Of a stretch of DNA of 64,000 bases, positions 39,530 through 47,604 are shown piece by piece. The notes under the pieces were generated by a model. The model saw only the letters and a program-made list of their open reading frames with translations, was not told where the DNA came from and searched no databases. Within the stretch, counting starts at the first letter, position 1. Every line of letters begins with the position of its first letter. This DNA comes from Oceanicoccus sp. KOV_DT_Chl (GTDB lineage: Bacteria > Pseudomonadota > Gammaproteobacteria > Pseudomonadales > Dasaniaceae): NCBI RefSeq assembly GCF_900120175.1, contig NZ_FQLF01000005.1, positions 126,501-190,500 of the forward strand, in the 5' to 3' direction. A program made the translations under genes and the position numbers.

Positions 39530-41111
39530 AAATATCCCATTGTTGTTGCTGAATAAGGCTGACAAATTGTCTTAGGCTGGCCTCGAGAGGGCGATCCTCT
39601 TCCAACATATCAAACTCTGCTGACACTGCAGCTAACATGGATTTAATCGGCTGACTTAATGATGCTTCAGTAATATCACCTTTTTGCAGCCGTAACTTAA
39701 TGCCCTGCGTAGCGGCCAATAACTCTGCTGCCGCCACTTGCTCGGTAAGCTCTAACACTCTTATACAGTCGCGAGCGGCAATTGTACCCATACTCACCTT
39801 ATCCTGATTGTGACACTCAGTAGAACGAGAAAAAACACTGGCAGGCATGGTTAATTTCAATGCCTCAGCAGTCCACGCCGACATACCAATTTGCACCGCC
39901 TTAAATCCGTGATTGACCATTGTTCTTCCCGGTGCAGCAGCTGATAAATTCGGGGGTAAACCATTATTAAATTTTACATCCATCAACAATGCCATCTGCC
40001 GGTCCATTAAGTCTGCCAGATTAGCTACACAGTTTTTCATGGAGTCCATTACAAAAGCGATATGGCCACCGTAAAAATGACCACCATGCAATACATGTTC
40101 GCCTTCGCCATCAATAATGGGGTTATCATTGGCGCTGTTTAATTCATTTTCGATATTCTGCCTCATCCACGGCAAGGCATCCTGTAACACACCAATAATA
40201 TGCGGCGCGCAACGAATAGAATACCGATCCTGTAAACGGTCTGAATTTCTGGGATGTTCAACGTGATTAATATCATCACGAATCCAACCCGCAACTTGAT
40301 TTTGGCCAGGATGCGGTTTAGCCGAAAACAGTAATTCATCGAAATGATTGCTATTACCCGCTAAGGCGATAGAACTCATAGCAGTAATACGTGCCGATAA
40401 CTGGCAAAGGTATTCTGCGCGTGAATAAGCAAGGCAGGCGATTGCAGTCATTACTGCAGTGCCATTCATAATTGCCAAGCCTTCCTTGGGACGCAGTTTT
40501 AAAGGCGTGATGTTGGCCGCATCCATCGCAGCTAAAGAAGTCATTACCTCGCCATGATAAGTAACCTCCCGCTCACCAATCAACGCCGCCGCCAAATATG
40601 AGAGCGGTGTTAGATCACCACTCGCGCCCACCGACCCTTCTTCGGGAATACGGGGTGCTAAACCGTTATTAATAAACAGGGCAATTTTATCAAGCAACTC
40701 GTAACGCACGCCTGAAAAACCTTGAGACAACGATGCCAAACGTGTCGCCAGCACCGCCAATGATGTTTGCACATCAAAATACGCGCCCATTCCACAGCCA
40801 TGAAAACGGGTTAGATGGACGGGCAACTCTTCAACCAAATCAGGCGGCACTGCAACCGTACACGAATCACCGTAGCCAGTAGTTACACCGTATATGACGC
40901 CATCTTCCAGCAATAAGCGATCAAGGAACTCAGCGCCTTTATCGATCCTGCGAACAAATTCAGGCTCGGTTGATAATTCTACACGGGCACCACCTTTAGC
41001 CACTGCAACTACCTGCTCGATACTAACCCGCCCACCATCGAAGCGAACGGCAATAGCACTGGCCCGAGAATGTGATGATTCTGTATGCTTACTACTATCT
41101 AATAACGACAT
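39522..41111 (-). CDS. Aromatic amino acid ammonia-lyase (HAL/PAL/TAL family)
   Basis: 529 residues. These enzymes remove ammonia from His, Phe or Tyr with the self-formed MIO cofactor. The MIO triad Ala-Ser-Gly is at residues 163-165 (GSVGASGDLTPLSYL), the catalytic Tyr in YGVTTGYGDS (about residue 74), and the Asn/Gln active-site part in ENELNSANDNPI. The substrate-selective pair falls at about residues 103-104 and reads Phe-His (LTRFHGCGMG). HAL usually has Ser-His, TAL His-Leu and PAL Phe-Leu, so the substrate is uncertain. In an APE cluster it probably makes the aryl-acrylate starter. Confidence 0.9.
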   Translation of the reverse strand: MSLLDSSKHTESSHSRASAIAVRFDGGRVSIEQVVAVAKGGARVELSTEPEFVRRIDKGAEFLDRLLLEDGVIYGVTTGYGDSCTVAVPPDLVEELPVHLTRFHGCGMGAYFDVQTSLAVLATRLASLSQGFSGVRYELLDKIALFINNGLAPRIPEEGSVGASGDLTPLSYLAAALIGEREVTYHGEVMTSLAAMDAANITPLKLRPKEGLAIMNGTAVMTAIACLAYSRAEYLCQLSARITAMSSIALAGNSNHFDELLFSAKPHPGQNQVAGWIRDDINHVEHPRNSDRLQDRYSIRCAPHIIGVLQDALPWMRQNIENELNSANDNPIIDGEGEHVLHGGHFYGGHIAFVMDSMKNCVANLADLMDRQMALLMDVKFNNGLPPNLSAAAPGRTMVNHGFKAVQIGMSAWTAEALKLTMPASVFSRSTECHNQDKVSMGTIAARDCIRVLELTEQVAAAELLAATQGIKLRLQKGDITEASLSQPIKSMLAAVSAEFDMLEEDRPLEASLRQFVSLIQQQQWDIYG

Positions 41112-41116
41112 AATTA

Positions 41117-42807
41117 TTAGCCTATCTTACTAGGCGCCTCTATTTTTTCTTGTTGCCAAAAATCAAAAAAATTAAACCATTGCAATGGCTGCTGTAAGCA
41201 ATAATATTCTAATCTTTCAGCGTATCTTTGAATAACTTCGGTTAACTCGCGCTCTCGCTGTTTGCGATTAAACGTCAGTGCATCTGAAAACTTCTCAAAA
41301 TAAACTTTATATCCGCTTGGCTCTGCCAGACACAACATTAAATACACTGGGCAAGAGAGTAATGAGGCTAAAATAAACGGCCCCTGCGGAAATGGCGCCA
41401 ACTCACCCAAAAATCGCACATAACTAATTCGCTTGTCTGAATTCACCGCTGTTCTATCACCGAGGATAATGATTAACTCACCGGCATCAATTTTTTCTTT
41501 TAACAGAATTGCGGTCTGCGGCCCCAGCTGATCTACATGCAATATATTTTGCTCAAAAGCCGGATTTATTTTTTTTAGCGTATTATTAAAGTTGGCAGCA
41601 TGCTCATTAAACACTAACACGGTCATCTTTTGCTGCACTTCACCTTCAGCCAGCAACCGACACAACTCAATACTCCCTAAATGAGCACCCACCACAACAC
41701 CACCAGTACCGCTGGCTGCTAAATCAATAAATTCATTACTATTAGGAAAGTGGATATCTTCCCTTCTGATATGCCCAACAGCGATGCTGCACGATCCAGA
41801 GCACTGCAACCAAACTGCACAAAATGCTTATAGCTTGTTGCCAATCCCGGCTTGACTATCAGATCCGGATGTTTACTACCAGCACTAAAAACCCGCTGTA
41901 AATAATCTTGTGACGCCTTACGCGCCGAATGATTCACCGCCATAAAATATGCCAATACTGGATACAAACATACTTTAAAGAATGGGCGGCCTAACAGCCT
42001 ATAAACAAACAGTAGGAATTTAATCCCCCAAATACTGCCCCGCTCACGTACTTGTGACCAATGTGCAGAGTGACGCTTTTCCTTAGTCAGCAAGCGCGGC
42101 AACCGATATAACATGCCAAAAAACAACCGCGTATGCATTTTAGTAATCAACCAATTGTCATTCAGATAGTTAAAATGCGAACGGCCATCTTGCGGATAAA
42201 TTACCTGCGTATCATGAGTAACAATCTCAACATCATCCCACACTAGCCGCACCATAATTTCCGTATCAAAATCCATTCGTTGACCAAGATGTTGACGTTT
42301 AATCAATACATTAACTGCCACTAATGGATAAACTCTAAAGCCGCACATACTATCCGGCGCAGACCAGCGCAGTAGTTCTACACACACCCAAAAATGCGTA
42401 ATATAGCGCGAGAGATAGCGTCCCATCGGCACGGATTCATCGTAGCAAGGCTGACCACAAACTAATGCGGCTGGATTATTTTCTGCCAACCGCAACAATG
42501 CCGGAACATCATTTATATCGTGCTGCCCATCTGCATCTATTTGTAAGGCATGACTAAAACCTTGCTCAGCAGCCAGCACCAAACCTGCTTTGACAGCACC
42601 ACCTTTGCCTTGATTAACAGGTAAACGCATTAAATGAATACCGGCGTTCTGCTCAGCAAGTTCAATTAATACCTTGCGGGTAAGTTCATCACTACCATCG
42701 TCAATCAATAAACACGGTATATTAAACGCCTTGATTCCCTGATAGGTATCAACAATCGTATCAGGATGGTTATAAACCGGAATAATGATGCAGGGAGAAA
42801 ATTCCAT
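41117..42807 (-). CDS. Glycosyltransferase family 2 / acyltransferase fusion (ApeJ-like), frame broken by one base
   Basis: From the ATG at 42807 the protein has a GT2 domain (CIIIPVYNHPDTIVDTYQGI, LLIDDGSDE, LQIDADGQHD; about residues 1-220). A segment HWSQVRERGSIWGIKFLLFV (about residue 254) then opens an LpxL/HtrB-type acyltransferase. The frame breaks near SLLG; one base added in the C run 41774-41776 joins it to HIRREDIHFPNSNEFIDL and the catalytic-type phrase VVVGAHLGSIELC, running to 41117. The restored length is about 563 residues, matching the single fused ApeJ protein of other APE clusters. Without the base the acyltransferase would be cut in two. Confidence 0.88.
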
Positions 42808-42811
42808 TCAC

Positions 42812-44554
42812 TTAACCAAATACAATTCTGCCAGAGGAATGAATCCCCTTGCTTGACGAATACTGAAAAACTAATTTTCCTTTTTCCTGCTGATGGATAA
42901 TAGAAAGCTCTATCTGGTCACCCGGCTCAATAAACTCATGAAATTTGATAACTTCAAGCCGCATAAACTCTCCTCCAACCGTAAAGTATTGCCGCCCATA
43001 GTTAATTGCCCAATCGACCTGCACCACACCCGGTAAAATAGGCTTATCATCAAAGTGACCATCAAAGTAACGCAGCGAAGGATTTATTTTCAGGTCCAGC
43101 TTCACCTCATTTTGCTGCTGCTCAACTGCAGCCACATCAGGGCGCGTTGTTGATGAGGACGCTGGAGAAAACAGTGCCGTTATCGCATCAGCTGTCACCT
43201 TACCCTGGCTATTCACCGGTATAGATTCTACATAACGCCATTTTTTGGGAAGTAATATGGCTTCAAAATAAACCAGCAAGTGCGCTCGCAGCGCCTGATT
43301 CACTGAGTGCCTACCGCCACTGGCCAGAGCGTCTTCACCCAGCGCAGATAATTTAACCACCGACACTATAATCCGGCGCGCTGCCGCCAACGCTGCACAG
43401 CTACAATCTTTTACATAAGCGTGCGCTTTTAACACCGCTTCCATTTCCGGCAATGACAAGCGTTTCTCTTCAATTTTAACAATTCTATCTGCGCGATGCT
43501 TAAGGATAAATTGATTTTCATTTATCAATTCCACTACATCACCCATGGCAAAAAAATCATCGCCGTCAGCATGGGGCGATTCAATCAGCAAACATTGACT
43601 ATCAGTATCAACTTTCATATTCACTGTTGGCAGCAATGTCCAGGGTGAAAATGTTTTTGCAGCTGATGACTGACTGCGATAGGCAACCCCGCCAGTCTCT
43701 GTACTACCAAATATCTCCTGCACTGCAACACCTGACAAAGCAGCAATTTCCATCGCTGCAACACTATCTAATGGCCCTCCCGAGGAAAATATAGTTTGTA
43801 CTGAACCCATCAACGCCGAAAGATCTACCAAGCGTCCAATTCTATTAAGCAAAGCCGGACTGGAAACCAGCACCGCTTCAGACTCTGACGCCAAAGCCGC
43901 CATCAAAGGTTCCGGATAATGGTACTGGGTAGTATGAATTAATTTTCCCACCGCAAGCGGCCACATCAACTTAAACAAAAATCCATATAAATGCTGATGC
44001 GAAACCGAAGCGTACAACCCTCCAGTGCCTGTTGATAACGACCAAACGGATTCCAACACGGCCACTTCATCAGTAATTTGTTGAATTTTTTTAAGGATTT
44101 TTGATGGCTGTCCCGTAGAGCCTGAGGTAAAGAAAGTTAACCCGGCATCATCAGGTATTGCCGGCAGCAGAGTCTTATCAACCGGATTTAACTCGCTATG
44201 CTCAAGCAATAATTGCGGCACGCCCTTAAACTCTGACGATGATGACTGGTCGATGATCAAAAGATCAAACTCATCGGCAATTTTCTGCAAAAAACCGGTC
44301 TGTACATTCGGTAGAATGACTACTTCCTTGTGCGCATGTAATGCTGAAAATAACGCGACACTAAATAGATAGGCACAGTCCGTATAAATGGCAACGACTC
44401 TGGCATCTGACTCCATCAGCTGCGAATAACAGCCAGCGACTGCAGCAGCAAACTGCCGGCCAGTGACAGCGCCTGCTGAGGTAACCATGATCGACCGAGT
44501 ACTCGCAGCCACGTTGGGAACCAGCGATAACAGCTTAAGGCTTATACTACTCAA
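42812..44554 (-). CDS. Acyl-ACP/CoA ligase fused to hotdog dehydratase (ApeH-ApeI-like)
   Basis: 580 residues. The N-terminal part is an AMP-forming ligase: the phosphate loop FTSGSTGQPSK is at residues 142-152, EIFGSTETGGVAYRS follows, and FAMGDVVELINENQFILKHRADRIVKIEEKR is the hinge region. The last 95 residues (486-580) are a FabA/FabZ-like hotdog domain with YFDGHFDDKPILPGVVQVDW. In E. coli the two activities (loading the aryl starter, and dehydration) are separate proteins; here they are joined. It overlaps the small membrane protein gene by four bases (ATGA) and ends four bases before the glycosyltransferase. Confidence 0.85.
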   Translation of the reverse strand: MSSISLKLLSLVPNVAASTRSIMVTSAGAVTGRQFAAAVAGCYSQLMESDARVVAIYTDCAYLFSVALFSALHAHKEVVILPNVQTGFLQKIADEFDLLIIDQSSSSEFKGVPQLLLEHSELNPVDKTLLPAIPDDAGLTFFTSGSTGQPSKILKKIQQITDEVAVLESVWSLSTGTGGLYASVSHQHLYGFLFKLMWPLAVGKLIHTTQYHYPEPLMAALASESEAVLVSSPALLNRIGRLVDLSALMGSVQTIFSSGGPLDSVAAMEIAALSGVAVQEIFGSTETGGVAYRSQSSAAKTFSPWTLLPTVNMKVDTDSQCLLIESPHADGDDFFAMGDVVELINENQFILKHRADRIVKIEEKRLSLPEMEAVLKAHAYVKDCSCAALAAARRIIVSVVKLSALGEDALASGGRHSVNQALRAHLLVYFEAILLPKKWRYVESIPVNSQGKVTADAITALFSPASSSTTRPDVAAVEQQQNEVKLDLKINPSLRYFDGHFDDKPILPGVVQVDWAINYGRQYFTVGGEFMRLEVIKFHEFIEPGDQIELSIIHQQEKGKLVFQYSSSKGIHSSGRIVFG

Positions 44555-45117
44555 GTATTTGCCCTCATTACTCGCTGTCTTGCTAAATACTCAATGCCAA
44601 ATATGAGAGCCATTATCAGATAAGCAATCAAACCGTTATACCAGGTCCACACTTCAAGACTGCAAAAAAAAGTCGTGTAGCTTGCAGCGATACCATTAAA
44701 CAAAAAAAACCAACACCACACCTTGGTGACTTGCCGGGTATATATCACGCCCTGGGTGGGCAAATCAGGCTGCGTAAGGCGAGCAAAACGCTCTATCATC
44801 GAAGGGGGTTTAAACAGTGAAAAAGTAAATAACAGCAGCATTGCAACATTAACAATGATCGGATTCGCCCTGACCATTAGCGGATCATTACTCAGTAAAA
44901 TCAGCAGGCAGCACACACCGCCCGCTACCGTGGCCGGCATTAACGAGCGCAACGCAGCAATATTCATTTTCACTTTAACCAACAACAGACGGCTCAATAA
45001 GGCCACCACCAGAATGAGACCAATATAACGGGGCTGCAAATGCTGCAAACCAAAAAACACTAACACCGGATATAATAATAAAATTCCGGAAATTATTACC
45101 AGCGCAACTCTGCTCAT
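44551..45117 (-). CDS. APE-cluster membrane protein (ApeG-like)
   Basis: 188 residues, mostly hydrophobic, with about five or six membrane segments (near residues 5-25, 28-45, 60-80, 83-95, 130-150, 158-180). The segment LARLTQPDLPTQGVIYTRQVTKVWCWFFLFNG is a known pattern of the COG4648 membrane proteins found in APE clusters. Function unknown. It is coupled to the ligase fusion by an ATGA overlap. Confidence 0.75.
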   Translation of the reverse strand: MSRVALVIISGILLLYPVLVFFGLQHLQPRYIGLILVVALLSRLLLVKVKMNIAALRSLMPATVAGGVCCLLILLSNDPLMVRANPIIVNVAMLLLFTFSLFKPPSMIERFARLTQPDLPTQGVIYTRQVTKVWCWFFLFNGIAASYTTFFCSLEVWTWYNGLIAYLIMALIFGIEYLARQRVMRANT

Positions 45118-45123
45118 TGCAGC

Positions 45124-45372
45124 TTAAGACTGCAGTAATTCATATACCGCATCAACAACATCATGTACTTGACGAGCACTTTTAAAATCTTCGGGCTTAA
45201 CTTTTTTTCCGGTTAATTCCTGTAATTTAACTACCATATCAATAGCATCAATACTATCAAGATCCAGATCTTCGTATAGCGAGGCATCGAGCGTTATATC
45301 TGCTCGCTCAATCTCAAATAAATCCTGCATAATAGTACATAACTGTTGAAAAATTTCGTCTTTAGTTTCCAT
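45124..45372 (-). CDS. Acyl carrier protein (second; ApeF-like)
   Basis: 82 residues. The phosphopantetheine attachment serine sits in DLDLDSIDAIDM (about residue 40), as in ACPs. Acidic, with a helical pattern. It carries pathway intermediates as a 4'-phosphopantetheine thioester. Two ACPs side by side are typical of APE clusters. It starts 17 bases after the first ACP stops. Confidence 0.92.
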   Translation of the reverse strand: METKDEIFQQLCTIMQDLFEIERADITLDASLYEDLDLDSIDAIDMVVKLQELTGKKVKPEDFKSARQVHDVVDAVYELLQS

Positions 45373-45389
45373 CAGAATAACCTATAACC

Positions 45390-45644
45390 TTATCGCTGAG
45401 ATTCAATCAAGGCCACCAGGGAAGCCACAGACTGAAAATGTTTTTTTGTTTCTTCAGAATTTGCGTCCAGCTTTACATCGAATTTCTTATGGATACTTAA
45501 ACCCAGCTCCAGCGCATCTATGGAGTCAAGCCCCAAACCATCGCCAAACAATAATCCGTCCGTTTCAATATCATCAACAGTGATATCTTCCAAATCCAAT
45601 GAATCGATGATTAATTGTTTTACTTCAATTACTAAGCTGCTCAT
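45390..45644 (-). CDS. Acyl carrier protein (first; ApeE-like)
   Basis: 84 residues with the attachment serine in GLGLDSIDALELGLS (near residue 41). Its start lies within the end of the acyltransferase gene (20-base overlap), in another frame. In the APE system one ACP is loaded with the aryl starter and the other with extension units; which is which cannot be read from sequence. Confidence 0.92.
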   Translation of the reverse strand: MSSLVIEVKQLIIDSLDLEDITVDDIETDGLLFGDGLGLDSIDALELGLSIHKKFDVKLDANSEETKKHFQSVASLVALIESQR

Positions 45645-46419
45645 ATTGTTGCAAGTTCCTTATAAAATATTTTTCTAAAAACTGACTTAAATGACGAGAA
45701 GCTAACGAAACATTACCTTCCGACTCTGCGAGGAATGGCTTAACATCAATCACCTCTCCAAATTGAATATTCATATTAACCAAACCTTGTTTTGGTATTT
45801 GATACCATTTTTCACTTTTGGTTAACGAACTCGGACTTAATGAAATAGTCACTGGCGTTACATTTTTCTGAGCCCGCAATGCCATATTGGCAGCACCACG
45901 CTGCAATTTTATTGGCTGCCCCGGGGTTGAACGAGTACCTTCAGGAAAAACCAACAAGCTCTCCCCCCGTACCAAAATATCAACACAATCCTCAAGCAGA
46001 ACCTGAGGATTATCATTGCTAATATATCCTGCAGATGAAACTACTCCCCCCAAGTAAAAATTATTCCATAAGGATTGCTTCACAATGCAATCCATTTTTG
46101 GAAAAATCGAAATCAAAACAACCACGTCGATCAAAGATGGGTGATTTGCGATCAACAGTAAACCTTCGTTTTGCGGTAGATCAGCCAATCCTTTTAATTT
46201 AACTCTTAGGACGCCACTATATTGCATCAATGCCACAAATAAGCGAAAGCCCCAATGGATCACTTTGCGCGCCAGCTGCTGTTGAACTGACTTTTTTGGC
46301 GAGCACAATCTCAGTAACGGAAATACAAATACCGCCAGGCATAAGCCACCAATACCAAAACAAGAAAAACAAAAACCGGTGGCCACTAAACGCCAATAAT
46401 AATTCAGTTTAACTAGCAT
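45625..46419 (-). CDS. 1-acylglycerol-3-phosphate acyltransferase-like protein (PlsC type, ApeD-like)
   Basis: About 264 residues from the ATG at 46419, which overlaps the end of the preceding gene by 11 bases; the longer reading to 46626 lies inside that gene. Membrane segment near the start (FCFSCFGIGGLCLAVFVFPLL), then the acyltransferase motif NHPSLID (HX4D type) and FPEGTRS, the glycerolipid acyltransferase signature. It may add the polyene acyl chain to a lipid carrier. Confidence 0.88.
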   Translation of the reverse strand: MLVKLNYYWRLVATGFCFSCFGIGGLCLAVFVFPLLRLCSPKKSVQQQLARKVIHWGFRLFVALMQYSGVLRVKLKGLADLPQNEGLLLIANHPSLIDVVVLISIFPKMDCIVKQSLWNNFYLGGVVSSAGYISNDNPQVLLEDCVDILVRGESLLVFPEGTRSTPGQPIKLQRGAANMALRAQKNVTPVTISLSPSSLTKSEKWYQIPKQGLVNMNIQFGEVIDVKPFLAESEGNVSLASRHLSQFLEKYFIRNLQQYEQLSN

Positions 46420-47137
46420 CTCGCCGCCACTGCCAGCCAAAACGTGCGCCTTCAAGACATTGCTGCTGACAACCCGATAATATAAATCGGATAAATTCCA
46501 GCGCGTGTGGAAAATCTGCTTTAACGCCTGGATCCTCAGCATCCATCGATAGTGATATCGACATACCACCATCACTTTTCCCGAGTACAAAAGCCGCAGC
46601 GTAATGCACAGGATTCCCATCCTCAAAGTTTGCTAACGATGCGGGTAATGGCTCATCAGCAATAACCAACATCACTTTATCACTTTGTCCGGACGCTATA
46701 ATCGCCGCACATTCCATAAACGCTGATTCAAATCCATCGACACCACCCGCTACCGCAGTGGTTATAGAACGATCATTATTCGCTATCGAGTACAAACCGG
46801 AAGCCGTATTATGAACAGACATACTGAAGGCTGTTGGTGAAATCAATTCGGAGGTAGTCAATGCCTGCAACAAAGTCACTGTACGCGCTAACTCACCATG
46901 GCGGGAACAAAAAACAGTTCGGATAGGCTCATCTGCACACTGGTTAGCCACCAGCAGCGCCATTCGGCTCAACGGACTGAGCCGCCGCCTAAACATCGCG
47001 GGCAAAAACGATACATCGGGTTTGGCTTGAGCACCAATACTGATTTGACCCTGTGCCCACCGCTCCCAACTGTCACGAGTGTCGAGTCCAGGAGCCCAGG
47101 CCGACCAGCTCTCAAGTGTGGCACTTAACGCGCTCAT
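46409..47137 (-). CDS. Beta-ketoacyl synthase N-terminal-like, chain-length-factor type (ApeC-like)
   Basis: 242 residues, only a shortened ketosynthase-like domain. Fits the 'beta-ketoacyl synthase chain length factor' proteins of APE clusters: FRRRLSPLSRMALLVANQC, FCSRHGELARTVTLLQAL and SVHNTASGLYSIA are recognisable. No Cys-His-His triad, so likely a non-catalytic partner for a ketosynthase. It is the first gene of the minus-strand APE run; upstream is a 470-base gap to the divergent TonB receptor. Confidence 0.82.
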   Translation of the reverse strand: MSALSATLESWSAWAPGLDTRDSWERWAQGQISIGAQAKPDVSFLPAMFRRRLSPLSRMALLVANQCADEPIRTVFCSRHGELARTVTLLQALTTSELISPTAFSMSVHNTASGLYSIANNDRSITTAVAGGVDGFESAFMECAAIIASGQSDKVMLVIADEPLPASLANFEDGNPVHYAAAFVLGKSDGGMSISLSMDAEDPGVKADFPHALEFIRFILSGCQQQCLEGARFGWQWRRDAS

Positions 47138-47604
47138 AATTATATTTACTACCTAACACGCCCCTACAGGAATACCACCCGAAAAGACTAAAATCACTCA
47201 ACAGCCCAATGATGCCGACCAAAGCATAGGAAGCTTATTTAAAAAACCACATCCCATCTTCATTAAACACGTCTAGACATTGGCACTTCCAAACACCCTT
47301 ATTTGATCCACAATCCAGTCTGGAACCCGGCGCTAATGATACATACAAAACCCCAGCTCTTAAAGCGCTATATTGGCCGCTAATGCCCTAAATAAGCGGC
47401 TAAATACGAGCCAATAGCTTGCCCTACGCCCCTCTGCTGCCGCCACTTTCTCTAGCGCTAACCAGATCTCTTAATCGCTCTCTATTACACCCAAGCCTGG
47501 ACCTTCTTGCCATCTTATCTAAATCGTGTATTTTCAACGTAGGATAACTGTACGCCGGTGCCAACAACACGGGGAAATTGCAGGTCCAATACCAGGACAG
47601 AGAG
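47138..47604. other. Divergent intergenic region between the APE run and a TonB receptor gene
   Basis: About 467 bases that must hold the promoter of the APE operon and of the receptor. A TATAAT on the minus strand (47139-47144) lies directly before the first APE start and is too close to be its -10 unless the message is leaderless. I see no ribosomal motif, RNA gene or riboswitch. Promoters cannot be placed. Confidence 0.4.

Noticed and set aside
41117-41809. A separate stand-alone acyltransferase gene
   Set aside because: Its start lies within the preceding frame and the N-terminal part of the same enzyme is encoded there in another frame; it is better read as one fused gene with a frame break.
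47400-47604. Cobalamin riboswitch before the TonB receptor
   Set aside because: Short pieces such as GGTGCC and CGGGGAA recall the element, but the order and the B12-box sequence do not fit.
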